Source: Acheta domesticus
Taxonomy: Eukaryota > Arthropoda > Insecta > Orthoptera > Gryllidae
DNA: 64,000 nucleotides
NCBI GenBank assembly: GCA_031308135.1
Contig: JAHLJT010000631.1
Span: 171,919,612-171,983,611, forward strand
Direction of reading: 5' to 3'
Within the stretch, counting starts at the first letter, position 1. Every line of letters starts with the position of its first letter. The translations under genes were made by a program, and so were the position numbers. The notes beneath the pieces were generated by a model. The model saw nothing but the letters and a program-made list of their open reading frames with translations. It did not search any database and was not told the origin of the DNA. Shown in pieces: positions 19,658-32,300 of the stretch.

Positions 19658-19806
19658 CTGAAAATTGCACGCAAACAATGAAGAACATCATCAAATGATT
19701 ATTTTAAGACATGCAATCTATCGTTTTGACAAGAGTATATTCAAAAACAATCCCTCAGATATTGTGCAAACAAATTATTACAATAAAAACGCACAGAATT
19801 TCACCT

Positions 19807-20390
19807 GGAAACCGTCTGACAGCGCAAGACGAAACACAAGATGGCTACCGTTCTCTGACGTCATCAGCCGCTTTCCATAGAACGTAGTGATTTTACGAGA
19901 TTGCTCATGCGATATGCACAGAGCACTCACTGTTTGCCAATGGAGGAATAATAGTATTTTGTATTCCTCCATGGTTTACTTATGGCGATATGTCATATGG
20001 AGTGAACGTAAAGAAAAACACGAAAACGTTAATTCATATAAGATATAGTAAAATATTAAAAAATTCCAACATTCATTTCAATGAACAAATAATAAGTAAA
20101 AAGTACCGTAGATGTTTAATGCCATGTAATTTTAAAAAATAATTTATTTGTGTCTTAAGTCCACAGTAAAATAATTTTAATTAACGTTTTAGGGAGAGAT
20201 CATTCAAAGCGTAGCGTTTTATTTTACAAACAATATATTAAGGATTGTCCTCTCCCTACATACAAATTCTTTGGAATGACGATAAAGATTGCCATGGTAA
20301 CTTGAGACGGTAGAAAAATAAGTGTAACTGTAGTCATGTGCATGCAACTACTCATTCTTCGAGATTAGTTAATTTCAATGTTATTCAGCC
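19807..20390. promoter_or_regulatory. Divergent promoter region between helicase and TEX47-like gene
   Basis: The two genes are head to head with about 450 bp between the helicase's probable first exon and the other gene's ATG at 20391. Within it, AAGATGGC (19838-19845) resembles the YY1/Pho site common in ubiquitous promoters, and TGACGTCA (19856-19863) is a full CRE palindrome. Both probably lie in or near the helicase first exon. No clear TATA box is seen. Transcription starts are not fixed by sequence alone. Confidence 0.5.
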
Positions 20391-23300
20391 ATGGAGACAA
20401 CTAAAGACGCTGTTGATCCTCAATCTAAAAAGAAAGATGGTAAAAAACTGTCAATTTCTGATCCAGCAGCTACCTCCGCTGAGGTTCCGGCGCAAACTAA
20501 ACAGCATAAAAAGGGGCCTCAGATAAATTCTCTAATGGATGTGATAAACCATGCTCTCCATCAAACAGAAAGGGTGAGCTGGCGCTGATAATGCAAATGA
20601 CAATTGTCTGGTTTTTGTGAACAATTATTGTAAAAAATATTTTGGAACGTTGTTTTTTCAGGCAACTTATCTTCATCGTTTGACGTACGTTGGACAACAC
20701 AACTTCAAAGATTCTGGAGAAGGAAGCGATGAATTAGATTCTATATTTCAGATGTCGATAAACCAAGTTAACGAAAGTTATTGCAGCGAGCCACTCACGG
20801 GATGTTTTATTTATTACTCCAAATACTTCATGCATATCGTAGAGGTGAGTGTGGGTTCTTTTGCGAACTCTCACCAAGGTGTAAGATATACAGTAGTATT
20901 TTTTACACCGTGGCTCTGACTAATGTACTCTAATATGATCAGTATGGACGTTCTTGATTTTTGTAGCTACCGGTTGCCTGTGACATCACCCGTCGTTGTT
21001 CCTTTTAATTATTAGATTGGACCAAAACAAGTATGTTTTTCCAACACCCCTTGGATATCAGTGGCGTAGCGTGACTCGTACGTCTGGGGATGCTCAACAA
21101 TAACACAAAAAATGTCGCTATCAACTACTTCATCTAACAGGCGAATGCAACACAAAGCAGATACACTGGAACTACTTCCACGATCTCGATTGTTTACGAC
21201 GGTGTAGGTGCTTTCCACAAAATCTGCACAGCAGTCAGGACTGCCGATATCTTGAAAGGAAATTAAACATTGGCTCAGCTTTAATTCTCATACGCGAATG
21301 GCAATGAGACTTGTTAATTTACACATAGCATACTAAAATAATATGTAATCTATTTAAGGAATAATTCAATTTCTTGGATATTAATTAAGAAATAGTAGAC
21401 AGGCACTATTTCTACAGTTTGTGTCCATGACCACGCGGGGACTCCCGCGTGAGAAAGAGAGATAATTTACTGACCGCCTGAAGTGTGCTGCGCTCCCGTG
21501 CACAAACGAGTAACTTGCTCAAACAGGTAACAAGCCTGTTTCCGCAGTGGATGCACGGTAGATGCTTGCGTAAAGCAGTCGGATTTCTCTGGGCCAGTGG
21601 TGAAGAGGGGAGAGGGGAACCTCTCCATCTGCGCATGCGTCATTGCTCGTCGCAATCTGGCGGCAGATGCTAGAAGCATTTTAGCTTCCAAGCAATCACA
21701 GGCCAGCTTCAATAACCCGCCGAATTTAATCATATTTATTTATTTGTCAAAAAGCAGTAAAAACTGTATATGACGTGTGGGGAAAGAGATTTATCTGCGC
21801 ACATTTTCTTGAGGGGCAGGAAAAAAATAGGAAATCAATTTAAAATTAATACAAAACGTGTTTCGCTCAACGGACCACTTGTAAGATTATCAATACAATA
21901 TTTAATTAAGGGTTCTTTATTAATATTATATACGGGGATGCTCAGCATCTCAGTCTCCCCTGACGCTACGCCACGGCTGGATATAGGCAGGGGGTGTTGA
22001 TTTTGTTCAGCAGAGGTGTGCGCAGTCTCAAAATAAAGGAGCAATATCTCTGAGTCTGCTTTTTCAATACACTATTTCGTTTACATACTATGACATATTT
22101 TACTAGAAAATTAAAAAAATACCAGGAAAAAGAAAGTACAACTTTAATAATACAATTAGTTTTACTTTATGTTGAACTATTTACCGGTTGCTAGATGACT
22201 TGGAGAGCCTCTTCTCTAAATGCCGTTTAACTGTTCCCCAAATTGTCGCGTTAAAAAATGGAAAGGATTGAACATATTTTTAAAAAAAAGTTTAATTACG
22301 TAAGGTTAAGAGCCCTTTCGAAGCTTCATAGAGGCGGGGCAGCACCATGCTCCCTCCCCTATTCGCACGCCTATGATATTCAGATTGATTTATTGTTTTT
22401 TCTGGAGACGTCAACTGCTAGGGTCAATTATTCCCGGTCGTGCATGCTTTTTCCTGAATGAGGTAGTAGTGATTTTCCTCCGCGGGCTGGCGAAATCCTT
22501 CGCCGACCTACACGTCGACTTGTGTTGGGATTTTCCTAATCAGATATCCCCCACCAACGGGCATCACCCCAATTGGTACAAGTTCTAAGCTACTGACTGG
22601 TCTCCCGACATGTGAGGTTATGTAATGCTTGTGTGTGTGTAAGTAGGAGTGAGGAAAGGATAAGGAAGAGGAAGGAAAGATCGCGTGAGGTCCGTGGCCC
22701 GTTTGTTAGGATACTACTTTGGCATTCGTCTGGTGTTGAATGAAGAAATCACAGAAAACTACCGATCAGAGCAGTCAGCCTCCAAACAGCGGCTGAATTC
22801 GACCCAGCTATCTAGCTTGTGTCGAAAAACCTGCCACCGTCTGGACACGAACCCGAGGATCTCCCGGTCAGAAGCATTGTACTGACATCAACTGATTCCC
22901 TGAGCCTTCTAAGCCGGTATATGATGCTCAGGCATGCGAAAGCGTTTCAAACGATCTCCATGTTTGCACATGTTAATTCAAGTATTTTTTGTTGTTAAAC
23001 GTGGGGTGCTTTATCGATCTCTATACTTCGGTTTTTCTTTCTTGGCGCACGGAGGAGTGTCATCAAAATGGAATATCTCACGGTATTTCGCGTTGTTCTC
23101 GCTTGCCCCGCTAGGGGTCGCATGATCGCGAGTATATCGAGCAGTGCTGGCGATCATGCGTCTCTTAGCGGCAGAACTGAGAACGACGCGAAATACATGA
23201 AACATGAGATATTTCATTTTATTGACACACCCCCGTGCGCCAAGAAAGAAAAACCGAAGTATAGAGGAGCTTCGTTTTGTGATTTTGTGAAAACATTGTA

Positions 23301-26300
23301 TACTCACCGTTTAGTATAACAGTTACGAAGCTCCCTATATTTTTTTTCGTCCGATGCGATCTCAGCGCTCTTTGTGTCGAGCAAGAGGGAGCACCAGTTC
23401 GTTGAGGCGCGGCATATATATTTGCAAGCTGTTAACACGGGGTTTACTTGATGGTATGTGATAGCAATGCAATTATGATGCAATGAGTTGAAATGAATGA
23501 AAATTATTTATTTTCCGCTCTTAGCTCACTTGCCAATGTTAAATTGTGATTGATCACATTTGCGTCCTGCATACATTTACGAATGATTAACAATGCCAAC
23601 AACATACGGAAATGCCTGTAGTGCTATAAATTGTAGCAACAATGGAAAGGATTCGCCAAATGTATCCTTCTTTATGTTTTCTAAAGATACGAAAACCAAA
23701 GCGTTAACAAAATTATTTGTGTATGTCATTTCAAAGCGCATTTGCAATAAACTGATTCCAACGTTTTCTTGTTTACCTTCTATATTGATTAGTGAATGTT
23801 TTTTTGTACTTTAGGCGGTTCAATAATTTTGGATGTTAAGAAAAATTCCATGTCAGCTAATAAATACAGTACCATGTAAATTTTGATTTATGCTATTTTA
23901 TCATATTTAATTTATTATCGTATTAAGGACTTTATTTATTGAGGACTTATTTATTATCATATAACTCTTAAGGACTGGTTTACCTAAAAAAGGAGATAAG
24001 CAGAACCACCCGTGTGATCTGACAGGAGGCCCCTGCCCTTGTAGAGATTCAATGGCTTATATCATCATCATATTAAAATTATTATTATTTTTAAATATTA
24101 TTGTAACATTTAGGTGTAGGACCCCCATCTCAATTAGATTTTTCGTGAGGATTTCTTTGATTAATAGAGAAAATGCTATTGAAAATGCTAGAAGGATGTT
24201 TATTTTCTGCACAGTAAGTGTGGATTTTATCATCTCTCTTTGAGAGTAATACATTTGTATTTTATGATAAACTTGGAATAAGCGTTTTATTATGTATGCA
24301 CCAAATGTTTTCAGATGTTATGCACATGGCTACATGCTGTTTTAAAAGTGTTCTAAAACGTTAAACATTAAAAATTATGAATTACTAGGCAGTCCCCTGT
24401 TATCTCGTGTAGCCTTAACCTGTTAAGCGCTAATGCCGGATATATCCGGCGCAAGACTTTCGTGCCCCCAGCGCTAATGCCGGATATATCCGGCGCGGGT
24501 AGGCCGTGCCATGAGCGCTAAAGACGGATATATCCGTCGCGACGCATCATCTGCTTTCTGAATTTATTCCTAGGGAGCACTAGTAGATATTGACATGGCA
24601 TGACATCTACGGTTGTGTGTAGGTACTACCTAGCTGTAGTTTTTTTTCTGGCCCTTGGAGGTCACTATTGGAGTGTTCCGGCAGATTTCGTCAGCGAGTC
24701 CCTGCATCGGGCGCGGCGGAGGCGGCGGCCGGCATGCCGGTCGCCCGGCCAGCCGGCTGCTGCTGGCTAACAAAGGCATGCGACCCGAAGACCGCGCGTA
24801 CGTCAAAACCAGTGCTTCAAAAGCTTGCGAATTTATTCGGCAAAATTACATTTCTTTTTGCGACTATAAATCGGATGATGTCCTTATTTTGTTGTGTACA
24901 TTAGAAAGAAGAGTGGCATCGTGGACGAGTTAGGACAGTCTGAGAATGTTGTAGCCACACTTCTCGAGGGGTATTTAGTGAAGGGCCATACCTGTACAAT
25001 ATAGGTTGACAACTGGTACTCAAGTACAGCGTTGTTTACGTTGTTGCACGACTGGGACACGAACGCTTGTAGTCAGTGTGAAAAACACTCGTGACATGCC
25101 GCAAATTGGAAAGAGATTGAAAACATGATTCGCGACGTCTTACTTGCGTTGATTGTAAAACCGGCAAGAATATGATAAAACCACAACGTGTTTTATGTTA
25201 TAATCGAAGAATAGAATAATTAGATTAAGTGGACACGATTCTCACCTCGGGAGGAGGAAACCATCACGTGGGATACATTATTTTCAAATATTATATTTAT
25301 CTTTGTTGAATGCTCATGATATTCAAAAATTAACAACGGGAAAAGTTATTAATGAAAAATGTCATCTGGATGTAATCCAAAAATCGTAGAAAAGTTTAGA
25401 TCGGAAAGACGAAAATCTGGGAGACGCAAAAGGTGAGGAGATACACCGTTTGACCCAGCAACTTTCTTACGATAATCCCATCACATTCACAAAAAAATAA
25501 CAGCGAAAATGCCTCAAATGTTCTAGTAAAATCTACGTTGTAAATCAAGCTATATGTGTGAGTAATGTGACGTAGCATTATGTGTGTATCCATGATTTAT
25601 GATTTACCATACTAAAAAAAACATTAAAGCATCTTCTGCATTTCACAAAATAAACTACGCCAAAAATTTAAAAAAAGTTAAAAATAATAAAAAAAGACAT
25701 TTCTAACTTTGCCAATGCTTGCCCAAAGGTCGAATCAAGAAAAAGATGCGAAATATACTTAATGCTCTACCCGCGCCGCACGCTGTGCGAAGGGGGCGCG
25801 CCCGAAAAGAAAGCAGGCCACAGGCGACCCAAGCGGGCCGGGTGCCCCAGCGCTGGGGGACGCGCTACCCCTAAAGAAACGTAGCACTTAAAAGGTTAAA
25901 GACAGACGCCTCTTGCTGGCCACCAGGAGCGCTAGTGTCAAACGGATGAATTCTCCTCCCATTAGAGCTTCGCAACTGTTATATTAAACTGTGGTATACT
26001 CTATACTGCGATTTTTGTAGGAAGAGCTCTCAAGATAACTCAAATCCCATCTTCGCGATGGAATATGTCACGGCATTTCGCGTCTTTTCTCGGTCTTGCC
26101 GGTAGAAGTCGCATGATCGCAAGCACTGCTTCATACGGTCGCGATCGTGCGATATCTAGCGGAACGACTGTGAATGATACGAAATGCCGTGACATATTCC
26201 ATTGCGAAGATGGGATTTAAGTTATCTTGAGAGCTCTTCCTACAAAAATCGCAGTATAGTCATATGTTTACTCCCTGAAGCTCTTGCCAGAGCTTCCTCT

Positions 26301-29300
26301 CGTAGCGTGAAGTAGATCCTTGATTTGAGTAATTAAACCATTCGAAAATGTTCGGCACAAACCAACTGTACGAAAACCAAATAAGTATTTCCCAAATTAA
26401 AGTATGTAAATACAATTAATCCGTTCAAGACATCCAACAATAAGTACCAAATACATTCATGATTCATGATCAATACCACAATTTTACGAGTTCGTTCTTA
26501 GGGCTGACCCATGAAACTTCGAACCTATGATGGCATATTTCAGCATATCAGCAATCGAACATCCCGCAGATCATCCTTAACCATTCCTGTCCATAACCAA
26601 GTCCTAATCTACTGTATTCACTATCGCATGGCAAATTGTCTTTAACTCTCCCTCCCTTGGGCCCTTGTAATAAAAATTCTAGACATGTACATGCAGTGCT
26701 TGATTTATAAAATTTTAAGTCCCGGAACGCGCCCCCAAATTGCTTATTAATTTAATAGAAATAATTTTATATGTATAGCATAATTTAATAATAATTCCCG
26801 AGGTACCGGAACGCCGTTTCGTCGCGTTCCGTCAAAAATCAAGCCCTATGTACACGTACGTATATATCAATTTTTTCCAGTCGAATATACTGATATATTT
26901 AGAAATACTTGCATTCTTCAGGGCTCGGCTATTCACAAAGACTTTTCCGACCGCTTTTCCGAATTCGCGGTGTTTCAGAAGGTGGTGTTAGATTGTGACC
27001 TGAGCGTGACTTCTGATTTTGAAAATATCTTTATATTAATTTGCAAAATAGAAAAATTAATATACCATAAAATTGATTTAAATAAGTGTTCAAATTACAA
27101 TAAAATTATAGGACGCATTGGACTTTATTGGCCACGACATCGAAATCGATCAGACCGAATTCGATCACACGTCGAAAATAATCCTTCCTTATACACTTTT
27201 ATTTTGAGGAAGTTTTACTCAGTTTAGTAGGTCGTTTTAAGAGAGCATAATGCCACCGACTCGTGTTGTTACCTTTGCACTCGAGCGAAAAGTACCGTAG
27301 TACGAATAGAAAAGGACTCCGCGGCACCCGAAGTTATAGAACTGCAGTACTAGTGTTGATAGAACCAGGATCGGCGGTTCGTGTTAAGTCCGAATGGGTA
27401 GTTGACCCGAATGGGGGTCCTCCTCCCTTCTCCCTCCTCCAGCATCTTCCTTTAAACATGTATATGAAGGGAAAATACAAAACTTATAGCAAAACTGACA
27501 TCCATCGCAATTTATATTAAATCAAAGTCAGTTTTGCTACAGGTTAAACACTTTTTGTAATGAGTAACTTTATATGTATTTTTTAAATTGTAGATTATTG
27601 TTCTGTTGATTAAAAACCGGGTCAGAACGTCAACTTTTTTAAATAAAAACGATTTTGTCTGTTAAATTGATCGTTAATGTTGTCATATTTTTTACTTATA
27701 TTTCATTCGGATTTGCATATCTTTGCTCATATTTTATTTTGTATTATATGGCATGGATATTTTTTAGGTTTGATTATGTTAGTTTTTACATTCACATCGG
27801 AAAAACGCAATTAGCTGATTCAATTTCATTCTCACTATTTTCGGAATAGTCTTTGGTGCTTTTTTTATTTGGGCCATTAGTATGGTCAGCTGGCTCAACA
27901 GATCCATCTGTGAAGATTTTTTTCCCCGAAGATGGCTGTGATTTCTCCTCCTCTCTCTTACGTAACGGCATTGTCTATGCTCTGTTCGTTTTTTCTTTTC
28001 CGTCGCACCACGAATCTGTCCATTACCACCTATAACCATAACCACAAAACCACCTATTACCACCTATAACCACAAAATAACCATCACATTCATAAGAGTT
28101 CTGGGAATAACTGGTAAAAAACTCAATTGTCTAAGATTAACACAACTGAAGCTATCGTTGAATGAACTTGTTAAGTATTTGCGCGTGAAACAAAATGGAC
28201 GTGTCGAATAACCCCGAGCCTCCTGAATCGGCAACACAGCTTGCGGTAGAAAGAGAGAGTCTTATGTAAAATTGTATTGGATAGAAAGAGAGGGCAATAC
28301 TCCATAAGGCGCCGTACTGCAATCAAATGTTTGGATGCACAATAGATACCAGGCCTCACAACTCTGTAGTGACGTCATCAGTTAGGGGCCGACTAAGGCC
28401 GGAATCCACACGCACTCGGCAACTTGAAATCATTTACTAGGGTTTAAGTAAATGGCTTCTTTACACTATATGTCATATACGTCATAGATTAATAGCAAAA
28501 TATATGACACAATCGAAGTAAATGTTAAGTATCATTCGTATCGATAATCGGTACCTCATAAGCATTCGCGGTTTACATGGGCTACCTGTGACTATACAGT
28601 TTCTGTGACAGCTACATATGAGTAATAAACTGTTTAAATAATAAATTCAATTATTAAAGCTCTAACACAATGTTGAGTAATTAGTTGAACCTCATAAACC
28701 TGATACAAGTCTCTGGGAAAGTGACTCGTCAGTCAAATATCACACACGAATCGAGATAATTTCCATTTTATTCTCTAATTTACTACATTTAGGAAACCAG
28801 AGGCATAGTGAAAATATTTCACAATGGAAATCATATTCCTTTTGTTTGTTTATTTTCATGAGAACTATTTCCAAAAAAAGTAGAGAAAAAGTGTGATTGG
28901 ATAGACACTTCCAAGAACTCAAAAATTATTGATGATTCTTCTAGAAATGTGCACCTTCCATTAGTGAAGACAATTTGATTTATCTTTCTCTTTAATTCAA
29001 GAGATTCAGGATAAAACATTTTCTAAATCAGATGAATTACTCTGCAAGCTTTCTTCAATAACATGCTTCCACACATCCGATTCTTTCCTTTTCTTCTTAG
29101 TTTCTGGATGAACCATATTTCGGACACCTAGGAATATTACAAAGTAAAGCTTCAGCAGACAATTGGGATCTGAATAATGGTACTTTCTCTGTTTTTTTCG
29201 TTCACAGCACTGATTTCCCAGAGGATATCACGTTATTTGAAATGTTTGTGACAAGCCTAGAAAGAAATATTGAATATTAGTATAAAACATAGACTTATAA

Positions 29301-32300
29301 TCTGTGCAAAATTATGATAGTAGGTTAGTGGTTATGTATGCAGTTTAAATATCACAATTTTTGCTACATAATGTTAATAACAAAAATATTCGAACTTACC
29401 TTTGAATTTTTAGTTACTACATAATCCTTTCGTAGAATAGCTCGTAAGTTCGTGCATTCTGGGGTCCTTTCTGGTGTTGTATTATTACAAAATGGAACAC
29501 AGCTTTTTGAACCGTAGTGTTCCTTCTTACACTAACAATTTAGTTATTGTTAACAAATAATATGCTTTACCAGAATCATACTTCGTTTGTCATTTAAACG
29601 TGAGATAGGCAAATAAATAAATCGAATAACACGCTATAAATCAGTCTGATCCTGAACATGTTGGGCCTCATTTCGGCCCCTACGAAGTGACGTCAGCAAA
29701 CTCCTCGAGCTCAGCTGTTAGACCTTCTATCGAGAAGGTATTGATCTGTCCGAATGTCTTGTTTCGCCCCACGAATCTTGTCCTTCACTTGTTTTCATAC
29801 ACACATATGACACAATAGACGTCAGACATTCTGTATTGTGCGCGTAACCTAAAGCGCATGCACGAAACGCTGTTTTACCCCGCCGTAAATTCAAAAGTAG
29901 AAATTTGATCATTCATTAATAAATACGAAGAATCAACTAGAATAATATGACGCAAGAAAACGGAGTGGTTTTGCATAAGGCTCACGATGAATTGCAAAAA
30001 GACAAAGGGGCAGGTCTAGCGGCAAGCTTCGAAAGGGTTTCGTGTAACCGTCGCCCAAACATTGATCAGGGAAATAAATTCATGATTTTCGTATCGTGCG
30101 ATGATGCGAACGCTCGCGCGATCTCAAGCCGCTACAAAATAAAACAAAAAAAATTAAACAAAATATTTTATTTTATTGAATCATTTAAAGTCAAACGAAT
30201 TACCCAGCAAATTTTTTTTACATTTAAGTACTAAAAAGATCATCATCAAAATTACTCCGAAAATCATCAGAATTATTTCAAGTGGGTATTTCATCCAATC
30301 GGGATTTTTCGAGTGGGTAAAGCTACCCACCATACCCATATTATCCACCGGGTCTGGATAGAACAGTAGATCTTGTTTGACTAATTGAAAGTTATGTCAT
30401 GCTTTTCTTATATCTCTTCTTTTTTTAACACACTCAAATTTGAATACATTATTACAGGGGCGTGCGGTGATTACTTTGTATTCCTCTAGCTGCTAGTGAT
30501 CAATCAACTTCCCTCCCCCGTTACTGCACCCCATTTTTTATCTGCTGTGATAGTGCTAATGCTGGTTTTGGCCTACGGTTCTCAATTGCCTGTTTTTTCT
30601 CGTGCAAATGCATCGTTGAAAATAGTCTCCTTACAGTATCGCCAATTATACACTCTCTGGAAGACATACTAGGCACAATATTTCCTGAATACCCGTTAGA
30701 TTAGACAAAGTATTTATTACTAGACCGCAAAGTTACCACAAATTCTCATGAAATTACGAGTAAACATGACAATACGTCATAAACATTACAATGGGTCACC
30801 TCTACGTCACGCACTGCCCTGCCCAGACCCTGACACGCACACTGATTCTCCAAGAAGAGAACGCTATGCCATTGAAAATTCGGGGATTCTAAGGATCTGA
30901 TTGAATTGAATTGATGCCTTATTTACGCAGCGAGACTCAGGCCATGAGGCCTGCTCTTCCATCTGACCACGCAAATTTCGCTCCACTCCTTTCACCAACT
31001 AGCGGAGAAAGAAGGTATTATCTCGAGCGACGAAACAGGCGATTTGAATTTAGCTCAGAGGCTTCATTTAGGCTTGAGGATCTTTTACATGCAAGTAAAA
31101 TCTACTAACTTGGGACATGCCGGCTTTACTTCCCCTCCGTACGAAGGTTTTTTTCGCCCTTAAAAATCCACGGTTTCGATCGGATTTGAACTCGCAAACT
31201 TGGGTACAGCAGTCCGTTACCGCTACACCATCCCCGTGAATTAGAACATCCTTCCTCATAAAAAATAATAAAATCTCAACTGAACAATCTGGTTCACTCA
31301 CATTACAGCGAGAGAGAAAAATCTGCCCATAATCATTTTATAAATTATAAACTAATCGACAAACGGTACGGTGATTTATACTAACAAAACATTCCATTTA
31401 AAATACTTTTGTATTGTGGTAACACTGGATTGCGAGTAATCACGTTTGCAGGCAGGGTGAGCCAGGCGAGGCCTGGCGTTGAAGCAGTAGGAGGGGGAGA
31501 AACGTTATCCCTCCCCAGCTAGCTGGATTCAGTACATACATTATCTGCTGAGGTTTCCCCCCTATAGCTGCCTGCCGGTGGTCCATTGAATTAGATGCTC
31601 GCGCAGTTCTCTTCCCCAGCGAAGATTTCAAAGCAGGGGTTAGAGCGGTGCAGGAGCGGTAGGCCGCCGCGAAGATCGCAATAGAATGTACAGTGGGTGC
31701 AATAATTTTGATCATGTGACATACCTTTCATTGTAATTAAATTCTCAAAATTCATTAAATTGTCGTTTTTGCTCGAATGCACGCCAATGCATTATAAAAT
31801 TTACTTGACTTTTTGTGTCTGCTCCGAGTAAATTAAATTGCAGTACACCTGGTGAGGGCTGGATTTCTCACCTTTCTTATTAACAATGCTACAAAAACGT
31901 ATTGGAAATTATTTATCTTGTAAAACATTTTTCTTATTGTAAGTGCTCTTTATACAGGAAAAAATTGCAATGATTTTCCTGTGACAGTGAAGCATGATAT
32001 TTATTTCCTAAATATTTAACTGTTCATTGGTTTGCTTAAGAGTATTACGTATTTGTATTCTTACAACAGATGTACCTGATCATAAAAATCTTAAAAATAT
32101 ACAGTTTAAAACCTTAAAGAAAAAGAAATATTTTTTACTTAACTGGAATGTAAAAACTTTTTGGTGTTTGTGAAAATTGCAACACCAAAAAGAAGACATA
32201 CTATCACAATGAAATTTATTCCACAAATGAGGAATATCACAATACACAAATGTTTAGAATTACAAAACTGTACCTGCATTTAGATCTTGAGTATTTAGTA

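Noticed and set aside
23011..23319. Open frames on both strands with similar peptides
   Set aside because: Both strands read alike because the M1 MITE is a palindrome; no protein is implied.
24427..24540. CRISPR-like array (repeats with regular spacing)
   Set aside because: Only three palindromic units with similar, not unique, spacers, in a eukaryotic DNA transposon end; no cas genes.
24655..24933. Transposase gene of the piggyBac-like element
   Set aside because: Low-complexity Gly/Arg start and no DDD/DDE-type blocks or Cys-rich C-terminus; probably incidental.
31165..31245. Functional tRNA gene
   Set aside because: A and B boxes are present, but acceptor and anticodon stems do not form; the attached body and tail indicate a SINE.
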